Source of the DNA: Denitratimonas tolerans
Lineage (GTDB): Bacteria; Pseudomonadota; Gammaproteobacteria; Xanthomonadales; Xanthomonadaceae
DNA: 64,000 nt
NCBI RefSeq assembly: GCF_037203605.1
Contig: NZ_JBBDHC010000004.1
Span: 164,124-228,123, forward strand
Reading direction: 5' to 3'
Position numbers and translations under genes: made by a program. Below are positions 48,767 to 57,016 of this stretch, one piece after another. Within the stretch, counting starts at the first letter, position 1. Each line of letters starts with the position of its first letter. The notes beneath the pieces are model-generated. The model ran no database searches. It was given only the letters and a program-made list of their open reading frames with translations, and had not been told where the DNA came from.

Positions 48767-49921
48767 TCACAGCGTGCGCAGGCGCTCGGCAGCGGCCTGC
48801 TGGGTGGCGTCGGACTTGGCAAAGCAGAACCGCACCAGGCGCTGGCCCGGCGGCGGCTCGGCCAGGAACGGCGAGAGCGGAATCGCGGTGACCCCCTTCT
48901 CCACGGTCAGCCAGCGGCAGAAGGCGAGGTCATCCAGATCGCTGATGGCCGAATAGTCGGCGAGCTGGAAATAGGTGCCGGCCACCGGCAGCGGCCGGAA
49001 CGGGGTATCGGCCAGCAGCGCACGGAAGCGATCGCGCTTGTCCTGATAGAACGCCGGCAGTTCCAGGTGATGCTCCGGATGCTCGCGCATCATCCGCGCC
49101 AGCGCGTGCTGGGCCGGGTTGAAGCTGCAGAAGGTGACGTACTGGTGCACCTTGCGGAACTCCGCCGACAGCGCCGGCGGGGCGATGCAATGGCCGAGCT
49201 TCCAGCCGGTGCAGTGGTAGGTCTTGCCGAACGAGGACACCACGAAGCTGCGCGCCGCCAGCTCCGGGTGGCGCAGCACGCTCTGGTGGACGGCACCGTC
49301 GAACACGATGTGTTCGTACACCTCGTCGGACAGGAGCAGCACGCGCGTCTCCCGGAGGATTGCGGCCAGCGCATCGAGATCGGCGGCGGAAAACACCGCG
49401 CCGGTCGGGTTGTTCGGCGAGTTGACGATCAGCATCCGGGTGCGCGGCGTGATGGCCTCGCACACGCGCTGCCAGTCGACGTGGAAGTCCGGCTCGACCA
49501 GCGGCACGTGCACCGCGCGCGCGCCGGCCAGGTCGATCGCCGGCTCGTAGCTGTCGTAACAGGGATCGAGCACGATCACTTCGTCGCCGGCGCGCACCGC
49601 GGCATGCACCGCGCAGAAGATCGCCTCGGTGGCACCGCTGGTGACGGTGATGTCGCTGCCGGCATCCACCCGCGCGCCGTACAGACCGGCCGCCTTTTCG
49701 GCGATGGCCTCGCGCAGCGCCGGCACGCCCGCCATCGGCGCGTACTGGTTGTGGCCCTCGCGCATCGCCTGCGCCAGCGCCTCCACCAGAAAGGGCGGCA
49801 CGTCGAAATCGGGAAAGCCCTGGCCGAGGTTGACCGCCGAATGCTCGGCCGCCAGCTGCGACATCGTGGTGAAGATCGTGGTGCCGACGCGCGGCAGCTT
49901 GGTGGCGAGGGCAAGGTTCAC
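48767..49921 (-). CDS. Methionine/glutamine-type aminotransferase (YbdL/MtnE-like)
   Basis: PLP enzyme of 384 residues, fold type I. It shows NLGQGFPDFD, NQYAPMAGVPALREA, the SPNNPTGAVFS segment and the PLP-lysine SSFGKTYHCTGWKLG. These features match kynurenine/glutamine transaminase K and YbdL, which transaminate keto-methylthiobutyrate or phenylpyruvate with glutamine. The GTG start overlaps the stop of the giant subtilase (GTGA), which is odd because the two proteins act in different compartments. The omega-amidase downstream would make the transamination irreversible. Confidence 0.9.
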   Translation of the reverse strand: MNLALATKLPRVGTTIFTTMSQLAAEHSAVNLGQGFPDFDVPPFLVEALAQAMREGHNQYAPMAGVPALREAIAEKAAGLYGARVDAGSDITVTSGATEAIFCAVHAAVRAGDEVIVLDPCYDSYEPAIDLAGARAVHVPLVEPDFHVDWQRVCEAITPRTRMLIVNSPNNPTGAVFSAADLDALAAILRETRVLLLSDEVYEHIVFDGAVHQSVLRHPELAARSFVVSSFGKTYHCTGWKLGHCIAPPALSAEFRKVHQYVTFCSFNPAQHALARMMREHPEHHLELPAFYQDKRDRFRALLADTPFRPLPVAGTYFQLADYSAISDLDDLAFCRWLTVEKGVTAIPLSPFLAEPPPGQRLVRFCFAKSDATQQAAAERLRTL

Positions 49922-52900
49922 TGGCAGGGCACCGGCGAAGTCAGCATCTCGACATCCTCCCAGCTCTTCCACTGCCCACCCATCGGCGCGGGGAAGGTCA
50001 GGTCGGTGCCCATCCGGCCATGCGTCGCGTCCACGAAGCGGCGTCGGAACACACCGATGTCGGTCGTGGTCGACGGCCCCATCGAGCACAGCGGGCAGGC
50101 TCCCGTCATCACCTGGGCCACCAGCTCCCGCAGTTCGCCCACCGGGGCCGAGGCCTCGCGGTGCGCGCGCGTCCAGCGTGCGCGACCCTGCGCGTCGTAG
50201 ATGTAGGCCAGGTAGGTCTCAAGGCCCGGATAGGTCAGGATTTCGAAGCCGAAGCCCGAGCGCGCCGGGGTGTACCAGTTGCCGTCCGGCTTGAGCGCCC
50301 CGCCCGGCAGCGGTTCGCAGGCACCGCCCGCGGCCTCGATCAGCACCAGCTTCTGCGATCCGCTCTCGCCGTCGAGATTGAAGCTCACCCGCATGTTCCG
50401 GGAATCGATGAAGCTCAGCGTGGCATCGCCCACGACCACCGCGTGGGTCCGGCTGCCGTCCCAGGTGAAGCGATACAGCGCATAGGTCGCATTGCCCTGC
50501 GTCGGCCCCGGCGCGGTCAGGGTGCCGCCCAGCCAGGCCGGCGTGCCGTCCTGCAGGTAGGTGTACCAGGACAGCGTCCAGATCGCGCCGTCGGCGAACG
50601 GTGAAAAGAAGAAGCCGGAACCGGAGCGATCCGGGTTGAACCAGTTGCCGTAGCCCGGCTGCGGGCGGTCGGTGCCGTAATCCAGCATTATCGACAGATC
50701 GAAGTTCGCCACGGCCTGCCCCACGTTCACCGGCGTCACGTACCAGCGCCCCGGCGCGAGGGCAGCCCCGCTCACCTGCACCGCATCGTTGGCACCGGGA
50801 TTCGATGAGGCCGCCGCCGCGGCGCTGCGCGGCGGTGCCGCGGCAATCGACGGCGAAGACGGCGAGGGCTCGTGCGCCAGATACAGCTTGACCTCGCCAC
50901 TGCCCTGGCTGGTGGCGCGCAGCCGCGTCGCATTCGGCGGCACCTCCACGTACAGGCGATCCTGCGCCTGACCGGCCAGCAGGCGCATGGTCCGCTTCTC
51001 GCCCGGCACCAGAGCGGCCGCGGCCGGCGTACCGTTGGACGCGCGCGTCAGCTTGACCAGCACTTGCGCCACGCCGTCCGGGCGGGCGCTGCCCGCGCCG
51101 ATGATCAGGTGCCCCCAGCGCGACTCGCCCGGTGCCAGCGTCGGGTCGTTCCACGCCAGCCGCACCCGGAACGCCTCGCCGTCGACGGTGACGCCGGGGC
51201 CGGTCGCCACCAGCGGCCGCTGCGTCTCGGCCCGCTGCGAGGCGACGAGCGGCACCAGCGCGGCGTTGACCACGACGCGATCCTGCCCGGCGGCGGACGC
51301 GCGCCAGTTCTGCACCAGGATCCAGAAGTGCTCGCCCTGCGCCACGTCAAGCACCAGATCGCAATGCTCGGTTGCCGTGGGCGAGGCCGACTTGCAGATC
51401 CGCGTGCCGTCGCTTGGCAGCGCCGACGCGCTCGAGGCCCGCCCGACGTAGAGGTCGATGTCGCCCGCGGTGCTGGAGGACGCCTCCACGCGCAGCCGCA
51501 TGCGGCCGCCGCGATCGGCCACAAGCCGGAAGAGGCTGACGCCCTCGTTCGCCGCGCCGAGGTTGTCGTAAACCTCGTCCTTGGTCGGGTCCTGCGGGAT
51601 CATCGGCGCGGCGGACAGCGGTTCGACCAAGTCGCTGCCGGCAAAGCGCGCGCTCGGCAGCGCGACCAGTCCGGAGAGCGCAACGTCGCTCCAGCCGGAT
51701 TCCGATTCGACCTGCGCACCGGCCTGGGGCAGCACGATCTGTGCCGGCAGGTTGCCGGCGGAAGGCCGGATCGCCACCGGCAGGACGATGTCGGGGGAGC
51801 CGCCGCCTACGCGCGACAGCTTCACGCTGCCGCTCAGCCAGCGCCCGAATTCGGCGTCGGCCGATGGCGCGAAGCGGAACTGCAGCGCCTGCGTGCCGCC
51901 GGCAGCCACGGTGAATCCGGGCGGCGTGATCGTCATCGTGCCGCCGGGCACCTGCGCCGAGGCCTGCCACTGGCCACCGCTGGCCAGATCCTGGACGGTG
52001 CGGGTGAACTCGCAGGCGCGCAGGCAGTTCCCGTCCACCAGCGCGCCTTGGTTGAGTGTGCGCGCCGAACCGCTGGCTGCGCGGAACTCGGTGCCGGAGA
52101 CCGGGAAATACAGTCCCGCGCGCACCGCTCGGGACAGGTCGATCGTGCCCGCGCCGGCATCGAGCGCGCCGGCCGGCGTGACGTCATCGGACAGGCGCAC
52201 GCTGGCGCGCGCGGTTCCCTGCAGCGCGCTTTCCACCTGCGTCGGGCCCCACGACGGATGCCCCCCGCGCAGCAGCGCGACCGCGCCGCTGACGTGCGGC
52301 GCGGCCATCGAGGTTCCGCTCATGTAGCCGAACGAGGTGGCGGAGTCCTTGTAGGCCGCGAGGATGTTGGTGCCGGGGGCGGCGAGGTTGGGCTGGAGCC
52401 AATCACCAGCCACCGGACCGCGCCCGCTGCTGGCCGCCAGCACGTCGCCGAAGGCCGCCACCCGCTCCACGGCCGAGGCACCGATCATGGCGCGATGCCC
52501 GCTGCCGCTGGCCAGCCACTGCTTGAGCACCACGCCGGCCGCGTAGGGCAGATGCGTGGCGGGCAGCTCGTGGGCATCGGCCACCAGGCTGGCACCATCG
52601 GCCGCGGCGTTCACCAGGATCATCCCGCCGCCGCCGGCGTTCTTCACGTTGAGGCCCTTCACCACGCGGGCGTAGATGCCGCGATCGCACACCACGATCT
52701 GCCCGGAAAACGGCGTGCCACTCCAGGGCGAGGTGCTGGTGTCCGGCGGCAGCGCGTCCACGTTCGGGCCGGTCGCGCACAGCGCGGAGCCGAAGCTGCC
52801 GGCGTGGACGACCGGTGCCGGCCCGTAGCCCGTCTGGGTCAGGCTGGCCCCGGCGAGCATTCCGCCCGACGGGGGCGGCGAGCCACCGCCGCTGAGCGTC

Positions 52901-54060
52901 ACCCGCGCCACGTTGGCTCGGTCGTGGCTGACGTTGGCCACGCCGATCACCCAGGGCGCGTTGGCGGGCGAGGTCAGGCTGCCTGGCTCGGGCCCGTCGT
53001 TTCCCGCCGAGACCACGATCACCACGCCCGCTTCGCGCGCCGCCAGCATGGCCTGCATCTCCGAACCGCTGGCCCAGGGATCGCGCGCGTCGCCGCCGAT
53101 CGAATAGTTGATGACGTCGACGCGATCCTCGACCGCCTTGTTGATCGCGGCGAGCGTCCAGCTGCCGCGGCACTTGGCCTCGGCCTCGCAGGCCTTGTAG
53201 CTGACGAGATTGGCGCGCGGCGCCACGCCGGAAACGCGATAGGTGTCGTTGCCGGATCGCAGGTTCATGGGATTGCCCGCTGCGATCGACGCCACGTGCG
53301 TGCCGTGGCCATCCAGGTCGATCCCGTCGTTGGCCTCCTTGTCGCTGTCGCCGGTGGTGAGGTCATGGATGCCGATCAGCTTGGCGTTGCATCCGGCCGA
53401 CGTGGAGCCGGCGCACAGGCCGAGGTAGCGGCCGCGCGGATTCTGGATCGGATATCCGTCGCTGTTGTTGCCGAAGGCACGATGGCTCGGCGTGATGCCG
53501 GTGTCGATGATGCCGATCACGCGGTTTTCGCCGCGGTTGCCGCCGCTGGCCGGGGTGGCGCTCCAGATCGCATCGGCGCGGATCCAGGCCGGCCCGGCAT
53601 CGGTCATGGGCCGGCGCACGAACTCCGGCTCGACGGAAACCACGCCCGGGATGCGGCGCACCGCGTCCGCTTCGGCCGGCGTCAGCGAAAGCGCCACACC
53701 ATTGTTCACCACGTCGTAGGCGAAAAGCGGATCGAGCGGACGCCCGATGCGCACCGCCATGTCGCCCAGGCGCTCGGCGCGCAGCTCGGCCAGCGCGGCG
53801 CGATAGGCGCGGGACGCAGGGGCATCCACGTCCAGGCGCGCCGCGCCGGTCACCGCCGGGCTGGTGGCCTTCAGCCCGCGCAGCTTGGGCTGGGCGCGGT
53901 CATCGGCACCGCGGAAGACGGCCAGCGGCGCATCCTCGAACTCCACCAGCCAGACCGAACCGGCCGCTGCCTTCGCAGAAGGAACGTCAGGCCCGGCAGC
54001 CAGCACCGCGCCGGCACCAAGGCCCGCCGCCAACGCCAGACACACCATCACATCGCGCAT
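49918..54060 (-). CDS. Secreted subtilisin-like S8 protease, multidomain
   Basis: Very large exported serine protease of 1380 residues. A signal peptide (cleavage near GAVLAAG) and an inhibitor-like prodomain lead to a catalytic domain with the triad Asp186 (IIDTGI), His255 (GHGTHV) and Ser584 (MSGTSMAAP). A protease-associated (PA) domain is inserted between His and Ser, as in fungal- and plant-type subtilases. Fibronectin-like and prepeptidase C-terminal (PPC) domains follow, then two copies of a module marked GNWFNPDRSGSGF and GNWYTPARSGFGF. Substrate and secretion route beyond Sec are unknown. Confidence 0.92.
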   Translation of the reverse strand: MRDVMVCLALAAGLGAGAVLAAGPDVPSAKAAAGSVWLVEFEDAPLAVFRGADDRAQPKLRGLKATSPAVTGAARLDVDAPASRAYRAALAELRAERLGDMAVRIGRPLDPLFAYDVVNNGVALSLTPAEADAVRRIPGVVSVEPEFVRRPMTDAGPAWIRADAIWSATPASGGNRGENRVIGIIDTGITPSHRAFGNNSDGYPIQNPRGRYLGLCAGSTSAGCNAKLIGIHDLTTGDSDKEANDGIDLDGHGTHVASIAAGNPMNLRSGNDTYRVSGVAPRANLVSYKACEAEAKCRGSWTLAAINKAVEDRVDVINYSIGGDARDPWASGSEMQAMLAAREAGVVIVVSAGNDGPEPGSLTSPANAPWVIGVANVSHDRANVARVTLSGGGSPPPSGGMLAGASLTQTGYGPAPVVHAGSFGSALCATGPNVDALPPDTSTSPWSGTPFSGQIVVCDRGIYARVVKGLNVKNAGGGGMILVNAAADGASLVADAHELPATHLPYAAGVVLKQWLASGSGHRAMIGASAVERVAAFGDVLAASSGRGPVAGDWLQPNLAAPGTNILAAYKDSATSFGYMSGTSMAAPHVSGAVALLRGGHPSWGPTQVESALQGTARASVRLSDDVTPAGALDAGAGTIDLSRAVRAGLYFPVSGTEFRAASGSARTLNQGALVDGNCLRACEFTRTVQDLASGGQWQASAQVPGGTMTITPPGFTVAAGGTQALQFRFAPSADAEFGRWLSGSVKLSRVGGGSPDIVLPVAIRPSAGNLPAQIVLPQAGAQVESESGWSDVALSGLVALPSARFAGSDLVEPLSAAPMIPQDPTKDEVYDNLGAANEGVSLFRLVADRGGRMRLRVEASSSTAGDIDLYVGRASSASALPSDGTRICKSASPTATEHCDLVLDVAQGEHFWILVQNWRASAAGQDRVVVNAALVPLVASQRAETQRPLVATGPGVTVDGEAFRVRLAWNDPTLAPGESRWGHLIIGAGSARPDGVAQVLVKLTRASNGTPAAAALVPGEKRTMRLLAGQAQDRLYVEVPPNATRLRATSQGSGEVKLYLAHEPSPSSPSIAAAPPRSAAAAASSNPGANDAVQVSGAALAPGRWYVTPVNVGQAVANFDLSIMLDYGTDRPQPGYGNWFNPDRSGSGFFFSPFADGAIWTLSWYTYLQDGTPAWLGGTLTAPGPTQGNATYALYRFTWDGSRTHAVVVGDATLSFIDSRNMRVSFNLDGESGSQKLVLIEAAGGACEPLPGGALKPDGNWYTPARSGFGFEILTYPGLETYLAYIYDAQGRARWTRAHREASAPVGELRELVAQVMTGACPLCSMGPSTTTDIGVFRRRFVDATHGRMGTDLTFPAPMGGQWKSWEDVEMLTSPVPCQ

Positions 54061-54242
54061 ATCGATTCTCTCCGGGCAGGGGCGGCACGCCACGCGGCCT
54101 CGCGCATGAACCGCGTCAATCCAAATATCCTGCCACAGCCTCGGCGTGAAACCACCCGCACCGCGTCGGTGCCCAGCGGCGGCGCGACAGGGCAGGCAAA
54201 TCCCGTGACCTTCTCCCCGATCCCGGCTAGCATCTGCGCCCG

Positions 54243-54896
54243 ATGAGTCCTCTTGCCACCTCCGCGCCCGCCGCGGCGCTGCTGCGCGCCGAGGGACTGG
54301 GCTTCGACCGCAACGACGAGCCGATCTTCGGGCCACTGGATTTCCACGTCGAAGCTGGCGAGGCAGTGCTGATCCACGGCAGCAACGGCTCGGGCAAGAC
54401 CACCCTCCTGCGCGTGCTGGCCGGGTTGCTTCCGGCGACGCGCGGGCGAATCCTCATCGAAGGCGAGCCCGCCACGGTCGAGCGCATCGCCGGCACCTGC
54501 ACCCTGCTCGGGCACCTGCTCGGGCACAAGGGCGAACTGACCGCAGTGGAAAACCTCGAATTCGCCTGCGGCCTGTTCGGCCAGCGCCCCGGTTCGGACA
54601 TCGATGCGGCCCTGGCCACCGTGGGCCTGGCCGGATTCGAGGACGCGCTGGCGCGGCAGTTTTCCGCCGGACAGCGCAAGCGCCTGGCGCTGGCGCGCCT
54701 GCTGCTGGTTCCCGCGCCGCTGTGGCTGCTGGACGAGCCCTACGCCAACCTCGACCTGCCCGGCATCGAGCTGGTCAACCGGCTCATCGGCCTGCACCTG
54801 GCGCGTGGCGGCGCGGCGCTGGTCACCAGCCACGGTGCCTATGCCACCGGCGCGGTGCGCACGCGCACGCTGGAGCTGGAGGCAGTCCGTGCTTGA
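54243..54896 (+). CDS. ccmA: Heme exporter ATPase CcmA
   Basis: ATP-binding subunit of the CcmABCD complex, 217 residues, which uses ATP to release heme-loaded CcmE. Walker A is HGSNGSGKTTLLR (about residue 48), the signature is QFSAGQRKRLALARL, and Walker B is LWLLDEPYANLD. It is first gene of the nine-gene ccm operon. The start ATG lies near a CCCGATG context without an obvious strong ribosome-binding site. The 182-base gap to the divergent protease would hold the promoter. Confidence 0.96.
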   Translation: MSPLATSAPAAALLRAEGLGFDRNDEPIFGPLDFHVEAGEAVLIHGSNGSGKTTLLRVLAGLLPATRGRILIEGEPATVERIAGTCTLLGHLLGHKGELTAVENLEFACGLFGQRPGSDIDAALATVGLAGFEDALARQFSAGQRKRLALARLLLVPAPLWLLDEPYANLDLPGIELVNRLIGLHLARGGAALVTSHGAYATGAVRTRTLELEAVRA

Positions 54897-54915
54897 ACGA
54901 GCCGCCCTGATCCAT

Positions 54916-54942
54916 CGCGAGCAAGCTCGCTCCTGCGGGAGG
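54916..54942. repeat. REP-like palindrome between ccmA and ccmB
   Basis: CGCGAGCAAGCTCGCTCCTG contains the hairpin GCGAGC-AA-GCTCGC (54917-54930), the core of repetitive extragenic palindromes known from Pseudomonas and relatives. It lies in the 53-base gap between ccmA and ccmB; its GGGAGG tail (54938-54943) is positioned as the ribosome-binding site of ccmB. Confidence 0.55.
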
Positions 54943-54949
54943 GCGCGTC

Positions 54950-55636
54950 GTGGCTGAGCAGCCATCCACCCCCGCGGCGTTCGGAGCGCTGCTGCGGCGC
55001 GACTTCCGGCTGCTGTGGCGGCGGCGCGGCGACGCGATCAACCCGGTGCTGTTCGCGCTGCTGGTGATCTCGCTGTTTCCTTTCGCGCTGGGGCCGGAGC
55101 CCACGACGCTGGCACGGATCGCGCCTGGGGTGATCTGGGTGGCGCTACTGCTGGCCGGCCTGTTGTCGCTCGATACCCTGTTTCGCGCCGATCTGGACGA
55201 CGGCAGCCTGGAGCAGCTCATGCTGGCACCGCATCCGCTGTCGGTGCTGGTGGGCGGCAAGATCCTGGTGCATTGGGCCAGCACCGCGCTGCCGCTGATC
55301 GTGGCCACGCCACTGTTCGCCACCCTGCTCTACCTGCCCGAGGGCACGCTCGGGCCGCTGATGCTCTCGCTGCTGCTGGGCACGCCCCTGCTCAGTCTGA
55401 TCGGCGCGGTGATCGTGGCGCTCACGGTCGGGATGCGTCGCTCTGGTATGCTTTTGGCCCTTTTGGCCCTGCCGCTTTACGTGCCCGTGCTGATCTTCGG
55501 CGCCGGCAGCGTGATGGCGGCAGCACACGGTCTGCCCTACGACGGCGCGCTGCTGCTGTTGGGGGCGGGCCTGGTGATGACACTGGTACTGGCCCCGCTG
55601 GCCGCCGCGGCGGCGCTGAGAATTGCCCTCCAATGA
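54950..55636 (+). CDS. ccmB: Heme exporter permease CcmB
   Basis: Inner-membrane subunit of the CcmABCD complex, 228 residues, with about six helices. Family segments include LRRDFRLLWRRRGDAINP and DLDDGSLEQLMLAPHPL. The GTG start lies 7 bases after GGGAGG. A REP-like palindrome lies in the gap to ccmA, the only intergenic interruption in the operon. The stop overlaps ccmC as ATGA. Confidence 0.95.
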   Translation: MAEQPSTPAAFGALLRRDFRLLWRRRGDAINPVLFALLVISLFPFALGPEPTTLARIAPGVIWVALLLAGLLSLDTLFRADLDDGSLEQLMLAPHPLSVLVGGKILVHWASTALPLIVATPLFATLLYLPEGTLGPLMLSLLLGTPLLSLIGAVIVALTVGMRRSGMLLALLALPLYVPVLIFGAGSVMAAAHGLPYDGALLLLGAGLVMTLVLAPLAAAAALRIALQ

Positions 55637-56382
55637 ATCGCTTCATGCGCTGGGTGCACTATCTGGGTGCACCGCCCAACTTCCATGCCTTCGCCTCCCG
55701 CTGGGTGCCCTGGTTCCATCTCGCGGCACTGCCACTGATGGCCTGGGGCATCTGGCAGGCGCTGTTCGTGGTGCCGGCCGACTACCAGCAGGGCGACAGC
55801 TACCGCATCCTCTTCATCCACGTGCCAAGCGCCTGGATGAGCCTGTTCATCTACGGCGTGATGGCGGTGAACGGCTTCATCGCCCTGGTCTGGCGCATCA
55901 AGCTGTCCGAAGTGCTGGCGATGAGCTGTGCGCCGATCGGTGCCGCCTTCACCTTGGTCACGCTCGCCACCGGCGCGATCTGGGGCAAGCCGATGTGGGG
56001 CACCTGGTGGACCTGGGACGCGCGCCTGACCTCGGAACTGGTGCTGCTGTTCCTGTACCTGGGCGTGATGGGCCTCTATGCCGCGATCGAGGACCGCCGC
56101 GCGGCAGCGCGTGCCGCCTGCTTCCTCGCCCTGATCGGCCTGGTCAACGTCCCGATCGTGCACTTCTCGGTAGAATGGTGGAACTCGCTGCATCAGGGCG
56201 CGACGATCCGCCTGTTCGGCAAATCCACGATCGATCCAAGCATGCTGCCGCCCTTGATCGCGCTTACTTTCGGCACCAAGCTCTGGTTCGCAGGCTCGCT
56301 CCTGGCACGCACCCGGGCCACGATGTACGAGCTGGAATCGACCAAGGACTGGGTACGGCGGGACATGGAAGCGCGCGGATGA
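55633..56382 (+). CDS. ccmC: Heme-handling protein CcmC
   Basis: Inner-membrane protein of 249 residues that attaches heme to CcmE. It carries the periplasmic tryptophan-rich WWD motif (WGTWWTWDARLT) and flanking heme-ligand histidines (FIHVPSAW and VHFSVEWW). The ATG overlaps the ccmB stop and is followed by the characteristic MRWVHYLGAPP start. An in-frame reading from further upstream runs inside ccmB and was rejected. Confidence 0.97.
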   Translation: MNRFMRWVHYLGAPPNFHAFASRWVPWFHLAALPLMAWGIWQALFVVPADYQQGDSYRILFIHVPSAWMSLFIYGVMAVNGFIALVWRIKLSEVLAMSCAPIGAAFTLVTLATGAIWGKPMWGTWWTWDARLTSELVLLFLYLGVMGLYAAIEDRRAAARAACFLALIGLVNVPIVHFSVEWWNSLHQGATIRLFGKSTIDPSMLPPLIALTFGTKLWFAGSLLARTRATMYELESTKDWVRRDMEARG

Positions 56383-56552
56383 ACTTCAGCCTGGATCAAT
56401 ACGCCCCCTACGTCTGGTCCAGCTATGCGATCTTCGTCGCGATGCTGGCCTGGGACTACGTGATTCCCCGCCTGCGCCTGCGCCGCACGCGCCGCGTCGT
56501 GGCAGCCCGCCTCAGGCGCGAGGCGGCCCGCAACACTGGAGGTACGCCATGA
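56379..56552 (+). CDS. ccmD: Heme exporter protein CcmD
   Basis: Small single-helix inner-membrane protein of 57 residues that stabilises the release complex of CcmA, CcmB, CcmC and holo-CcmE. One hydrophobic helix (YVWSSYAIFVAMLAW) precedes an Arg-rich cytoplasmic tail. It overlaps ccmC and ccmE by ATGA at both ends. The conserved tyrosine near the N-terminus (YAPYVW) is present. Confidence 0.93.
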   Translation: MNFSLDQYAPYVWSSYAIFVAMLAWDYVIPRLRLRRTRRVVAARLRREAARNTGGTP

Positions 56553-57016
56553 ACCCGACCCGCAAACGCCGCCTGTACGTGGTGATCGCCGTGCTGGTCG
56601 CCGGCTTGATCGCCGGCGTCCTGGTGGTCAAGGCGCTGAGCAGCAATCTCGCCTATCTCTACACCCCCGCCGAAGTGCTGGCGGGCGACGCCGGCGAGCG
56701 CGCCGTGTTCCGCCTGGGCGGCATGGTCAAGGAAGGCTCGATCGAGCGCATCGAAGATTCGCTGGAAAGCCGTTTTACGGTGAGCGACGGCGATGCCGAA
56801 CTGGTGGTGTCCTACACCGGCATCCTTCCCGACCTGTTTCGCGACAATCAGTCGGTGATCGCCACCGGCGCGATGCAGGGCGGCCGCTTCGTGGCCACCG
56901 AAGTGCTGGCCAAGCACGACGAGACCTACATGCCGCGCGAGCTGGCCGAAAAGATGGAAGCCGCACACACCAAGCACAACGTGCCGGACACCGCGCAGGC
57001 CACCGATGCTCCCTGA
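56549..57016 (+). CDS. ccmE: Heme chaperone CcmE
   Basis: Periplasmic, membrane-anchored heme chaperone of 155 residues. One N-terminal helix (VVIAVLVAGLIAGVLV) precedes the OB-fold domain. The covalent heme-binding motif HDETY (segment LAKHDETYMP) is present, with the histidine followed by the conserved tyrosine. It hands heme to CcmF. It overlaps ccmF by 11 bases. Confidence 0.97.
   Translation: MNPTRKRRLYVVIAVLVAGLIAGVLVVKALSSNLAYLYTPAEVLAGDAGERAVFRLGGMVKEGSIERIEDSLESRFTVSDGDAELVVSYTGILPDLFRDNQSVIATGAMQGGRFVATEVLAKHDETYMPRELAEKMEAAHTKHNVPDTAQATDAP

Noticed and set aside
50872..54246. Long plus-strand frame opposite the subtilase
   Set aside because: The minus-strand subtilase has a complete catalytic triad; the opposite frame has no recognisable domain.
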